Below, piece by piece: positions 1 through 8,214 of a stretch of DNA of 14,623 bases. The DNA comes from Bacteroidetes bacterium UBA4408 (GTDB lineage Bacteria > Bacteroidota > Bacteroidia > UBA4408). The translations under genes were made by a program, and so were the position numbers. How positions within the stretch are numbered: position 1 is the first letter of the stretch; each line of letters opens with the position of its first letter. Below the pieces are notes generated by a model. It did not search any database and was not told the DNA's origin. It saw only the letters and a program-made list of their open reading frames with translations. The DNA lies in the NCBI GenBank assembly GCA_002389785.1, contig DGQS01000132.1, positions 1 to 14,623 of the forward strand, written 5' to 3'.

Positions 1-2812
1 TTAAATTACGGTGAATCTTTTTGTAATTTCTAATATCAAAACCAAGCACAGCCATGTTAACTTCGGTTTGTTTTAATTGATTGAAGTATTCACCAAACAA
101 TTTTAAACGGGTTCCATTATAAAGATTTAAGCCTTTGTTGATGGTATTGTCAAAAACATATTCCAACTTGGCTATACCCCAATTTTCATATTGAGTGGGT
201 TCTTGTAACCCTTGCAAATCGGTCGAAAGAAAAGTTAATCGATCGTTTCGATAAGCAATGCTGGCACGAATACTTGCAACTTCATTAAATGGATATTTAA
301 GTAGGTATTTCGCTTGTTGTGTCAGCACTTTGGGAGCGCCTGAATTGCGGACAACAGGGAAACTCTGTCGGTGCAGAACCAATTGTTTATCCCAGCGATG
401 AACACGGTTTTCGTAGCTCAGAAAAAACTCATTACTTTTTAAATCAGCTGAAAGTCGCACAGCGCCAACAAATCGATAGTCTTCAAAAAGATCGCTAATA
501 CCGAGTTTAATTAATCCATTTAATCCGGGATTAAAATACACAGCACTACCTGTAAATTTTTGATAATTTGAATTTATAAATCCATAATCAAGTTGCGACA
601 CCACTTGATCTACATTAAAAATTAAATTATAGTTGCGTTGTTTGGGAATAATAAATTCAGATTTTGCAACAATTGGTTTTATTTCAATAGACTGATTGGA
701 AATAAAGGTTGTTTTGGAAGACTGCACCGAATCTTTTTCTGCGCCAATTTTTATTACAACTTTATTTGAGTTTTCAACCGGTTTAACCGGATCTTTCACT
801 GTCGATGTTCCTTCCGACTCAAAGCGGTAATTGTTAATATCGATTTGACCCGGTTGACGTTTATTATCTTCAGATTCAACATATACTTTAACCGGTTTGA
901 TGTGCTTTCGTGGTTTCACTAATGTATCTGAATTAGCAAATTCATTCGTTGTTGTGTTCGGTTTTGGTGAATACAATTTCACATCGCTTTGCGATTTATA
1001 ATCAGCATCCTGACCTTCATAAAGTCGGTAACGATTATTATAAAATACTATTTGAGAGTATTTTTTTGTTTCCGGATTAATATCGTATTCTAAGATGTTT
1101 CGAGAAGAGTTGCTAATGGGTTTTATAATGGTAAAATAACGATAATGTTCAGTTGTGTCAACATAACTTATACTGCTATCATATTGAGCCAGGTAACGAT
1201 TAATAATGCCATTGTTGTCGCCTAAATAAGTGATTCGATTTTTATCAAATTGCGCAGGCATTTTTTCATTTATTTCGGGACTGTTGGTAAATCGTTTTAA
1301 AACGTTGGTATTCTTCTTTACAAGGTCATAAATAAACAAATCGTGCGTCGCACGTGGAGGGTGTTTTTGATAATTGTCGCCAATACGCAAAGTATCATCG
1401 TTGCGGTTTGAAGAAAAAATAAGTTGCGTAGATTTATTAATAAATCGAGGATTTAAATCATCAAATAAATCCTGTGTAATTGGAACTGCTTTATTTGCTG
1501 CCACGATATAGTTATAAATATCCGTGCTACCATCTTTTACAGCAGAGAATGCGATGTTTTTACCATCGTCTGAGTAAGCCAAATCAATCACTTTATCAAA
1601 GTCGTACAAAGGAGGTCGCTTTACTCTTTCTTTCTTTTCAATGTCATAATAACTAAGTATAACTTCTCCCTTTTCTTCGGTGATAATAGCCAGCAATGAA
1701 CTGGTTGGATGCCAGGTTACCAGTGGATAAGAATAGTCGTTGATGCGTTCTAATTTTTTACCAACTTTGAGTATTTTCTTTGATTTCTCTTTTTCGTAAT
1801 TGTATAAATACAGTTTATATTGACCCATTTGGTTGGTAACATAAGTAGCAAATTTTCCATCCGGACTTATTTTAAACTGGGTTATTTTCTTTGGTTGTTT
1901 TGGTTTTTTAACTCCACCAAATTCTTTAGTGGGACTAAGAGTACTTCTCTCGGTTAAAGTATATTTACTTTCATAGTAATTTTGATAATCCCGGAATAAA
2001 TTCTTTAGAGAACTTCCAATAACAAAATAAAACCCACTTTCCATATTTCTACTTACACTAGTCATGTATAATATGTTTGGAATTACCGATTTCCCGTAGG
2101 TTTGAGCAATGTAATTCCAAAGCGAATGTCCGGCATTCAGTGCATCATTTCCTTCCAGGCGATTAAACTTCTTGAATTTCCCACTTATAATTCCATCCTT
2201 TGTTTTGTTATCAATGTCTGGATTCCAGTCTTCCGCTACAAATTGAATCAAGCCTTTTACGTACCAATCGGGTAAATTTAATAAGGTGCTGTTTCGGAGT
2301 TTTTCTTTCCAGTTTCCACCGTACATAATTTGACTCATCAACACATCCGCAATTCCTGCCCTAATTTGTTGTTCAAGTTTTTTATGATCTCCTTCATTGT
2401 AAATAATCACTTTTGATCCAACAAGATGTGTTTGACCTCCAATGTTAAAATTATCACTGATTCCAATACCAATATTGCTTTGTCTAAAATCGGATAACTT
2501 ATTGTACACCACAAACTGGATTTTTTCGTCGATGGTATAGTCAAAGAGTTTTTCAAGTTCTTCCATGTTTTTTTGAGCCACTTCGGCAGTAAAAACAGCA
2601 AGTTCCTTACCTCCCAAATAAAAGTAAGTATCGAATTTTTCGAACTTCATACTTTGCCATAAAAAGTCGTTGTATTGAATTCTGTTTTTACCGAATTCCA
2701 TTTGAAGCCCATTGTAAAATTGAGCAGTCGAATTTGTTGAAAAAAATAAGCTCAGGAAAATAAATAAACTACAGGCATAGCTACCCACTTTTTTCCTTAC
2801 GTCAACCTTCAT
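1..2812 (-). CDS. TolB/PD40-propeller envelope protein with degenerate peptidase-MA-like domain and barrel (3' end cut by window edge)
   Basis: The reading frame is open from an ATG at 2812 to the left edge (937 codons, no stop), so the C-terminus is missing. Residues 1-31 form a signal peptide ending in STAQ. Residues 55-285 resemble the peptidase-MA-like domain found in front of TolB-like propellers in Bacteroidota, but where active enzymes have an HExxH-type helix this protein reads RAGIADV (151-157), and the later LPDWYVKG (180-187) has Lys where the third ligand Glu is expected, so it is probably not a protease. Residues 310-550 carry PD40/WD40-like repeats (for example FKISPDGKFATY, LAYSDDGKNIAF, LIFSSNRNDD). 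A charged linker (about 635-700) follows, then alternating strands from about 705 that look like a surface-antigen outer-membrane barrel. It is often annotated as TolB-like. The inferred role is an outer-membrane protein with a periplasmic or surface propeller; substrate unknown. Confidence 0.85.
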   Translation of the reverse strand, partial: MKVDVRKKVGSYACSLFIFLSLFFSTNSTAQFYNGLQMEFGKNRIQYNDFLWQSMKFEKFDTYFYLGGKELAVFTAEVAQKNMEELEKLFDYTIDEKIQFVVYNKLSDFRQSNIGIGISDNFNIGGQTHLVGSKVIIYNEGDHKKLEQQIRAGIADVLMSQIMYGGNWKEKLRNSTLLNLPDWYVKGLIQFVAEDWNPDIDNKTKDGIISGKFKKFNRLEGNDALNAGHSLWNYIAQTYGKSVIPNILYMTSVSRNMESGFYFVIGSSLKNLFRDYQNYYESKYTLTERSTLSPTKEFGGVKKPKQPKKITQFKISPDGKFATYVTNQMGQYKLYLYNYEKEKSKKILKVGKKLERINDYSYPLVTWHPTSSLLAIITEEKGEVILSYYDIEKKERVKRPPLYDFDKVIDLAYSDDGKNIAFSAVKDGSTDIYNYIVAANKAVPITQDLFDDLNPRFINKSTQLIFSSNRNDDTLRIGDNYQKHPPRATHDLFIYDLVKKNTNVLKRFTNSPEINEKMPAQFDKNRITYLGDNNGIINRYLAQYDSSISYVDTTEHYRYFTIIKPISNSSRNILEYDINPETKKYSQIVFYNNRYRLYEGQDADYKSQSDVKLYSPKPNTTTNEFANSDTLVKPRKHIKPVKVYVESEDNKRQPGQIDINNYRFESEGTSTVKDPVKPVENSNKVVIKIGAEKDSVQSSKTTFISNQSIEIKPIVAKSEFIIPKQRNYNLIFNVDQVVSQLDYGFINSNYQKFTGSAVYFNPGLNGLIKLGISDLFEDYRFVGAVRLSADLKSNEFFLSYENRVHRWDKQLVLHRQSFPVVRNSGAPKVLTQQAKYLLKYPFNEVASIRASIAYRNDRLTFLSTDLQGLQEPTQYENWGIAKLEYVFDNTINKGLNLYNGTRLKLFGEYFNQLKQTEVNMAVLGFDIRNYKKIHRNL

Positions 2813-2888
2813 ACACTTTAATATTACTTAGAGGAAGCTAAGGTAAATTTTTTAATACGGTTACACAAGCCAATTTTACCTTAAAGCA

Positions 2889-2918
2889 CAAAAAAAGGAA
2901 CCCGATAGAGTTCCTTTT
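2889..2918 (-). terminator. Rho-independent terminator of the T9SS cargo gene
   Basis: A perfect 9-bp stem (2893-2901 pairing with 2910-2918, AAAAGGAAC/GTTCCTTTT) with an 8-base loop is followed on the minus strand by a run of T. It lies 22 bases after the stop of the 2940-5579 gene and separates it from the downstream minus-strand gene, which must therefore have its own promoter in 2813-2888. Confidence 0.85.
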
Positions 2919-2939
2919 GTAATAATGAGTTAGATGAGA

Positions 2940-5579
2940 TTATTGAATAATTAATTTTTGACTTAAAGTTTTAGTGGAAGAATAACCAATTACCTGGTAG
3001 CAGCCTTTTGCAAGTTCTTGTGAAGGATTTATTGCGGTTGCTACTGTTCCATTATCATTTGTTATGATCACTTTAGAATATACTTGATTTCCTAACATGT
3101 CGATTAAAACAACCAACAGTTCTTCTTTTTGTTGAAGTTGTAATGTTAAGTTAATTTGTTCTCCTGAATTGGGATTGGGATAGATATTAAATATATTTTC
3201 AAATTCATTCTTAGGTTTAATCTCTAGTGTGTCAAGCACCAGTTGATTCCCATTTTCATCAACCAATGAAAGTTTGTACCATACCGAATTGTGCTGAACT
3301 TCGTACACATAACTGTCGTCGGTAATTTCGTAGATTGAACCATTGAATCGGTCGGCTTCTGCAAAAATTTTTCGAAATGGATCAAATTCAATTCCATCTT
3401 CTGATTTTTCTAATAAATAATAGTCACCTGAAACTTCATCATTTACATTCCATTGTAGTGTGATACCTTGATTACTTCGTAATGCAGTGGTTTTGGCAGC
3501 AACTTTTGCAGATGAACTTAGCGTTTTAAAACTCAATAAACTGCTGTAAGAGCTACTTAAGTTCGAACTGCAAATACGCTGGATTTTTACTTCATAATTG
3601 GTAGACGATTTCAGAGAGCTTAAGGTATAGGTAAGTCCACTAACAGTTTTGGTGGTCCAGACTGACGATCCTACTTTATGGTATTGAATTTTATAGGTAG
3701 CTGCTCCTCCTGCGTCTGTCCAAGATATACTTGCAGAAGTTGATGATACCGAATTCGCTGCTAAACCCGTTGGGACGGCACATGTTGAAACAGCGGTGGA
3801 TGTTGTAAATTGATAGTCGCTACTGTAAGCACTTAGTGTTGTATTACAAACTGTTTGCAAACGATACGTGTAAGTTGTAGCCGCACTTAGTGAACTGATC
3901 TGTTTGTTTAAAGAGGTAGTACTTACTGTTTGCCAGGTAGATCCGGCCACGGTTTTATATTCGAGAGTATAACTACTTGCCCCTGTTGCTGCAGTCCATG
4001 AAATAGTTGCAGAATTAGTAGTTATTGCGCTCGAACCAATATTACCTGGTGCTAAACAGGGTAGTGCAGTTGTGCTAAATAGTGTTGACACAGTAAAATC
4101 ACTACTGTTTCCGCTAGTACAATTGGTTTGCACTTGAAATTCGTAAACTGTATTCGCTGTTAAATTAGTTAATACACTGGCGTTACTAGTAGAAGTAAGT
4201 GTAAACCATGTATTTACTGCTGTTTCTTTATACCTCACGGTATATGTGCTGGCTCCATTTACGGGAATCCAATTTAATGTACAAGTTGTTGCTCCTATTG
4301 CAGTAGTTGCTAAACCAGTGGCTAGTGCACAATTTGTTGTTTGAGTTGATGTAGTGCTGAATTGATATACAAGTGAACTGGCTGTGGTTCCATTATTGGT
4401 TTTTGCGTAAACTAAAAATTGATAGGGGCTATCTGAGGTTAATCCATTGATTGTAGCAGTTGCTGAGTTTACTGTGGTTTTAGTCCAGTTAAAGCTATTA
4501 GCAGGACTATACCAAACTGTATACTGTGTTGCATTAGCAATTGTTGTCCAAGAAAGTGTAGCACCGGTGTTGGATGGAATTGCAGCTAAGCCAGTGGGGG
4601 TAATTGTGATGGCCGTAAAAGTTGAATCTTTTGGCATTCCTCCATATTTAAACCATTGATATCCGATTATATTTAACTTGCTTCTAATGGCAGTGCTCAA
4701 ATTTGCCGGATCGTTGTATTCACTCATGAAATAGGGCATTGCAGATGCTTCCGAGTGTTTGCCGGTGGGAGGTACTTTTAACCAAATTTTTAAATTTTCG
4801 CTTGCACTTTGACTCAGGCTGCTAAAAATTGGAATCACATTTACTTTATGATTGGCTTTTGAAAAGGCTGTTAACTTTCCGGTTGTATTGGTTTGATATA
4901 AATCTGTTGGGGATGATTTATAACAGGCTATCATTATTAAATCAACAGTGTTAGCAATAAAGCGATTTTTTAAGGTGTCTTTACTTTTTACACCGATATA
5001 TAGTGACGATAGAATATTATCGGCCTGAGCCAAAGAGTCCACTCTTTTTATATATTTCTTAAAGTAGTTCCAGGCCCCAACTGAATCACAACTAAATCCT
5101 TCGGGTTGTAAATATTTAGTGCAATAATCGGTTTCTCCGGTTCCGGTAGAAGTATAAAAATTATTGTTCCAATATTCAAACTCGTAATTGTAGTAGGAAA
5201 ATTTTTCGAGTGTATCTGTTCTACTATTTTGATAAAAGTGAATTTCGTTAACTAAAGTGTTGTAGTCTGAAAAAACGGCTGAAAAGTACTTTATACCATA
5301 ACGCGTTTTAGCTTTTTTCATGAAGGAGGACAATTTAGTGACGTAACTTGGGCTGGTATGTAAATTAAGAGCACCAACACTTAATGTAAGTGCATTTATT
5401 GAGCTGTCGCGACAATAGCGTAACAATACGTCTTGTGTTTTACCACTGGCATCGTTTAGAATTGAATCTAAAGTATACACGTACATTCCTTTATAGCTGT
5501 AATTTTGCCCAAAACTTTTTGAAGTAAAAAGCAAAAACAAAGGGAGCGCAAAGTAGAGAAGTTGTTTGTGTGTTTTCAT
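2940..5579 (-). CDS. T9SS-secreted protein with TIM-barrel-like N-domain and four fibronectin type III repeats
   Basis: 879 residues starting with ATG. Residues 1-25 are a signal peptide ending in SFGQ. Residues 26-320 form one domain of unrecognised family. Its alternation of hydrophobic strands (INALTLSVG, KYFSAVF, NYEFEYW 131-137, SLYIGV, VDLIMIACY, VNVIPIF, IIGYQWFKYGG) recalls glycosidase-like TIM barrels, but I cannot assign a reaction. Four fibronectin type III domains follow at about 326-411, 417-505, 508-595 and 600-688, then an Ig/FnIII-like module (694-788). Residues 795-879 (NIYPNPNSGEQ, LIDMLGNQVYS, LAKGCYQV, KLIIQ) are a type A T9SS sorting domain. The protein should cross the outer membrane through T9SS and be released or anchored at the surface after the domain is removed. 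It appears to be a single-gene unit, closed by the terminator at 2889-2918. Confidence 0.9.
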   Translation of the reverse strand: MKTHKQLLYFALPLFLLFTSKSFGQNYSYKGMYVYTLDSILNDASGKTQDVLLRYCRDSSINALTLSVGALNLHTSPSYVTKLSSFMKKAKTRYGIKYFSAVFSDYNTLVNEIHFYQNSRTDTLEKFSYYNYEFEYWNNNFYTSTGTGETDYCTKYLQPEGFSCDSVGAWNYFKKYIKRVDSLAQADNILSSLYIGVKSKDTLKNRFIANTVDLIMIACYKSSPTDLYQTNTTGKLTAFSKANHKVNVIPIFSSLSQSASENLKIWLKVPPTGKHSEASAMPYFMSEYNDPANLSTAIRSKLNIIGYQWFKYGGMPKDSTFTAITITPTGLAAIPSNTGATLSWTTIANATQYTVWYSPANSFNWTKTTVNSATATINGLTSDSPYQFLVYAKTNNGTTASSLVYQFSTTSTQTTNCALATGLATTAIGATTCTLNWIPVNGASTYTVRYKETAVNTWFTLTSTSNASVLTNLTANTVYEFQVQTNCTSGNSSDFTVSTLFSTTALPCLAPGNIGSSAITTNSATISWTAATGASSYTLEYKTVAGSTWQTVSTTSLNKQISSLSAATTYTYRLQTVCNTTLSAYSSDYQFTTSTAVSTCAVPTGLAANSVSSTSASISWTDAGGAATYKIQYHKVGSSVWTTKTVSGLTYTLSSLKSSTNYEVKIQRICSSNLSSSYSSLLSFKTLSSSAKVAAKTTALRSNQGITLQWNVNDEVSGDYYLLEKSEDGIEFDPFRKIFAEADRFNGSIYEITDDSYVYEVQHNSVWYKLSLVDENGNQLVLDTLEIKPKNEFENIFNIYPNPNSGEQINLTLQLQQKEELLVVLIDMLGNQVYSKVIITNDNGTVATAINPSQELAKGCYQVIGYSSTKTLSQKLIIQ
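3516..4604 (-). repeat. Four tandem fibronectin type III repeats inside the T9SS cargo gene
   Basis: Each repeat of about 85-90 residues has a Trp in the B strand (SW/NW), a 'YTVRY/YTLEY/YKIQY' strand, a second Trp (W), an 'L..T.Y.f' turn and a C-terminal 'F.TT' strand. Repeats 2-4 also share a Cys near the start and one in the 'Q..C' strand (C417, C487, C508, C578, C600, C670), which repeat 1 lacks. Repeats 2-4 are thus closer to each other than to repeat 1, suggesting later duplication. Confidence 0.85.
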
Positions 5580-5732
5580 GTTCAGTGTGTTTTAGAGGTA
5601 AATACTGAATTGTTTTTATTCTTTATACTTCTAAAATAGGCGCTTGTTTGTTAGAATTGGTTTAATTTGTAATTGGAATTACTGAACGGGAAGACTTGAA
5701 GGTTGAACAAGATTTAAGTAGGGTAACAAGTT

Positions 5733-5740
5733 CAATTTTG
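5733..5740 (+). promoter_or_regulatory. Possible -7 promoter element for the PorT-like/ubiX unit
   Basis: CAATTTTG matches the Bacteroidota -7 consensus TAnnTTTG at all but the first base and is 30 bases before the ATG at 5771. No TTG occurs at the usual -33 distance (the nearest, at 5703, is somewhat far), so this is a weak call. If right, transcription would begin inside the longer TTG-started frame and favour the ATG. Confidence 0.3.
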
Positions 5741-5770
5741 CAAATCGAATCAAACAAATTTTTGTTAGTG

Positions 5771-6379
5771 ATGTTATACAAAATAGTCACCTTTTTTTTA
5801 TTGATAGCAATATCTACTAAAATAGAAGCGCAAAATTTTAAGCTTGCATTTTTAGCCGGAGCAACTACAAGTCAGGTTTCGGGCGATAATTTAGGAGGAT
5901 TTCATAAGGTGGGAATAATGGGTGGAGCTGCAGTTAATTTGCAGGTAAAGGATAGTAGTTTTGTTGAGATGGAAATGATATATGTGCAAAAGGGTAGTCA
6001 GCAAGGAGAAGATTTAGCAAAGGGAAAAGCCTTTTATCAATTAAAAGTGGATTATATTGAAGTACCACTTTTATACAAACTGAAACGAAAAAAACTAATG
6101 ATTGAAATGGGTGCATCACTAGGGTATTTGGTTCACTCCAAAGTGCGCGATGTATTGGGTGAATTTCCTGCTAGTTCACCAGAGGCAAGGCCTTTCAAAA
6201 AAACCGAAACGAGTGTGTGTGCCGGTGTGTCTTATAAATTGGGAGGGCGAATTTGGGCTAGTTGGCGCTTTAGCAATTCGCTGCTTCCAATCAGAAATCA
6301 TTATAGCGGTATACAGTATAAATTAAACCGTGGGCAATACAATACAGCTATGTATTTGATGTTGCGCTATGAACTTTAA
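5771..6379 (+). CDS. PorT-family outer-membrane beta-barrel protein
   Basis: 202 residues from the ATG at 5771. The frame is open upstream to a TTG at 5696, but the ATG gives a clean signal peptide (MLYKIVTFFLLIAISTKIEAQ) directly followed by mature NFKLAFLAG, so I prefer it. The body shows the alternating aromatic strands and Gly-rich turns of the 'outer membrane beta-barrel protein' family that includes PorT (GIMGGAAVNLQV, FVEMEMIYVQKGSQ, YIEVPLLYKLK, MIEMGASLGYLV, NTAMYLMLRYEL), with a terminal strand ending in Leu. The protein is predicted to sit in the outer membrane. True PorT is a T9SS component, but similarity of this general family does not prove that role. ubiX starts 3 bases after its stop, so the two are almost certainly co-transcribed. 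Confidence 0.8.
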   Translation: MLYKIVTFFLLIAISTKIEAQNFKLAFLAGATTSQVSGDNLGGFHKVGIMGGAAVNLQVKDSSFVEMEMIYVQKGSQQGEDLAKGKAFYQLKVDYIEVPLLYKLKRKKLMIEMGASLGYLVHSKVRDVLGEFPASSPEARPFKKTETSVCAGVSYKLGGRIWASWRFSNSLLPIRNHYSGIQYKLNRGQYNTAMYLMLRYEL

Positions 6380-6382
6380 ACT

Positions 6383-6955
6383 ATGGAAAAGCAAAAGTTG
6401 GTTGTTGCAATAACCGGTGCCAGTGGCGCAGTGTATGCAAAAGTGTTGTTGGATAAGTTGCAGAAACTTTCGACGCAATTGTCAGAGGTAGGAATTGTAA
6501 TGAGCAATAATGCAAAAGATGTTTGGAAATTTGAATTGCAAAATTCTAACTTTGAAAAGCTGCCTTTTAAAATTTATTCCCAAAGTGATTTTTTTGCACC
6601 ATTTGCATCCGGTTCGTCGAAGTATTCGAGCATGATTATTTGTCCCTGCAGTATGGGAACATTGGCGCGTATTGCATCGGGTATTTCAAATGATTTAACT
6701 ACAAGGGCTGCTGATGTGATGTTGAAGGAGCGACGAAAATTAATTTTAATAACACGCGATACTCCGCTGAGTTTAATTCATATTAACAATATGAAAACAG
6801 TAACAGAAGCAGGCGGAATAATTTGTCCTGCAAGTCCATCCTTTTATAGCCTTCCTAAAACCTTTGAAGAACTTGCTGCCACTGTAGTAAACCGTGCAAT
6901 AGATTTAGCGGGGTTACAGCAAGATTCGTATCGATGGGGAGAAGAAGGAAAATAG
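6383..6955 (+). CDS. ubiX: UbiX flavin prenyltransferase
   Basis: 190 residues, the usual length. UbiX joins a dimethylallyl group to reduced FMN to give prenyl-FMN, the cofactor of UbiD-type decarboxylases; it acts in the cytoplasm as a dodecamer. The FMN-binding motif TGASGAVYAK is at 11-20, the conserved CPCSMGTLARIASG at 87-100, DLTTRAADVMLKERR at 104-118, RDTPLSLIHINNM at 125-137 and PASPSFY at 149-155, all as in the family. No ubiD is in the window, so the client decarboxylase must be encoded elsewhere. It follows the PorT-like gene by 3 bases, and has no promoter of its own that I can see. The last ten residues are a charged tail without family conservation. Confidence 0.95.
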   Translation: MEKQKLVVAITGASGAVYAKVLLDKLQKLSTQLSEVGIVMSNNAKDVWKFELQNSNFEKLPFKIYSQSDFFAPFASGSSKYSSMIICPCSMGTLARIASGISNDLTTRAADVMLKERRKLILITRDTPLSLIHINNMKTVTEAGGIICPASPSFYSLPKTFEELAATVVNRAIDLAGLQQDSYRWGEEGK

Positions 6956-7048
6956 GTTTATTCTTTTGAAAACAAAAAATAAACAGTTGCTATACTGTGT
7001 TTTGCGCATTCTTAACATTATTCTACTTTTTTTAGTAACCCAGGCGGT

Positions 7049-7056
7049 TAACTTTG
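7049..7056 (+). promoter_or_regulatory. Bacteroidota -7 promoter element for the 62-codon gene
   Basis: TAACTTTG is an exact match to TAnnTTTG, followed by C as is common. It is 53 bases before the ATG at 7110. The -33 position falls in a T-rich stretch (7025-7033) without a clean TTG, so the core call rests on the -7 element. Confidence 0.55.
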
Positions 7057-7109
7057 CGTATTAGATATAGGAAAATTGAAATTTAGTATTCACTACAAAT
7101 TATTAGTAC

Positions 7110-7298
7110 ATGTTTGAGTTAACAAAGCTCACCTTGGAAAAAGTGAGTTTCGATAGAAAGCTTTTTAAGAAGGAATTACTAAAAGGAATAAAATGGTTAA
7201 AAAAAGATGAGGCGCTTATGCTAAAAGTATGGTGTCTTGCCACTTTTGGAAATCAGTACGGTCCTATTATCAAAGAGGTTTTCAGACGTTTTGTTTAA
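7110..7298 (+). CDS. Small basic helical protein, 62 residues, function unknown
   Basis: ATG at 7110 to TAA at 7296-7298. The protein is predicted mainly helical, with no signal peptide or membrane segment: an N-terminal half rich in Lys ([24 protein letters not shown]) and a C-terminal half with WCLATFG. The wording 'LEKVSFD.kLF.KEL.KaIkWL' is familiar to me from short hypothetical proteins of Bacteroidota, which supports a real gene, but I could not run a search. An exact TAnnTTTG promoter element precedes it. Its last 17 bases overlap the end of queG on the opposite strand, and I see no hairpin terminator between the two. No function is proposed. Confidence 0.75.
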   Translation: MFELTKLTLEKVSFDRKLFKKELLKGIKWLKKDEALMLKVWCLATFGNQYGPIIKEVFRRFV

Positions 7299-8214
7299 GA
7301 AATTTCAGGTTACGAACTAAGCCTTCATATTTAGTTCTTTTTACGGCTGAATTCTTAAATACTTTTTGAAAAACATTAAGTGTAATTTCTTCCCATTCAT
7401 TTTTACTCATATCCAGTAAAGCTCTATTTGGCGCAAATGAGGGTTCATTGTGTGGAGTCGAAAAGCGGTTCCAAGGACATACATCCTGACAAACATCGCA
7501 GCCAAATGCCCAATTTTGAAATTTGCCTTTCATTGTCTGAGGTATTGCGTCTTTTAATTCTATAGTAAAATAGGAAATACATTTACTTCCATCCACTTTA
7601 TGTGGTTCGGTTATAGCCTCGGTAGGACATGCATCGATGCAACGGGTACAAGTACCACAATAGTCTTTAATTGCACCATCGTATTCCAATTCTATATCAA
7701 CAATTAATTCAGCAATAAAAAAGAAGGAACCATTTTTTGGAGTAATTAAATTGGCATTTTTACCAATCCACCCAAGTCCGCTTTTTTTAGCCCAGGCTTT
7801 ATCCATTACCGGAGCTGAATCAACAAAAGCTCTTCCACCAACTTCGCCGATTTTTTCAAAAATAAATTCATGCAATGCTCTTAGTTTTGTTTTAATCACT
7901 TCATGGTAATCCTTGCCGTATGCGTATTTTGAAATTTTGGGAGCAGATTTATCGTGTTGTTCATCCGAAGGATAATAGTTTAGTAAAAGGGAAATTACTG
8001 ATTTAGCACCATCAACAAGCAGACGAGGGTCTAAGCGCTTATCGAAATAATTTTCCATGTAGTGCATTTTTCCGTGTCTGTTTTCTTTTAGCCAATTTTC
8101 GAGACGAGGAGCTTCCTCTTCCAAAAATGCAGCTTTAGAAATTCCGCAATAGTCAAATCCTAAGCGTTTAGCTTCCGTTTTAATTAGTTGTGTATTACTT
8201 AAAGGTGAAGACAC
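7282..8214 (-). CDS. queG: Epoxyqueuosine reductase QueG
   Basis: 310 residues from GTG at 8214. QueG reduces epoxyqueuosine to queuosine at the wobble base of tRNAs with a GUN anticodon, using cobalamin and two [4Fe-4S] clusters. Family motifs, numbered from this start: [19 protein letters not shown] (10-28), [22 protein letters not shown] (132-153) with the catalytic-type Asp, the first cluster Cys 186, 189, 192 and 196 ([13 protein letters not shown]), Cys 212, and the second set Cys 239, 242 and 246 ([10 protein letters not shown]). It ends soon after the ferredoxin region, so it is the short form without a C-terminal HEAT extension. The frame stays open to another GTG at 8397, adding 61 residues without family resemblance; there is no ATG before the conserved part. 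I chose 8214 because homology starts about nine codons later and a promoter-like element sits just upstream. Confidence 0.93.
   Translation of the reverse strand: MSSPLSNTQLIKTEAKRLGFDYCGISKAAFLEEEAPRLENWLKENRHGKMHYMENYFDKRLDPRLLVDGAKSVISLLLNYYPSDEQHDKSAPKISKYAYGKDYHEVIKTKLRALHEFIFEKIGEVGGRAFVDSAPVMDKAWAKKSGLGWIGKNANLITPKNGSFFFIAELIVDIELEYDGAIKDYCGTCTRCIDACPTEAITEPHKVDGSKCISYFTIELKDAIPQTMKGKFQNWAFGCDVCQDVCPWNRFSTPHNEPSFAPNRALLDMSKNEWEEITLNVFQKVFKNSAVKRTKYEGLVRNLKFLKQNV

Noticed and set aside
4447..4659. 70-codon plus-strand frame inside the FnIII region
   Set aside because: It is antisense to a well-supported coding region with repeated low-complexity codons, a common source of false frames.
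5696..5770. Extension of the PorT-like gene to a TTG start at 5696
   Set aside because: It would put 25 polar residues before a textbook signal peptide; the ATG at 5771 gives a normal export signal.
6957..6985. Inverted repeat GTTTATT/AATAAAC after ubiX
   Set aside because: The stem is almost all A-T with a bulge and has no T-run after it, so it is not a convincing terminator.
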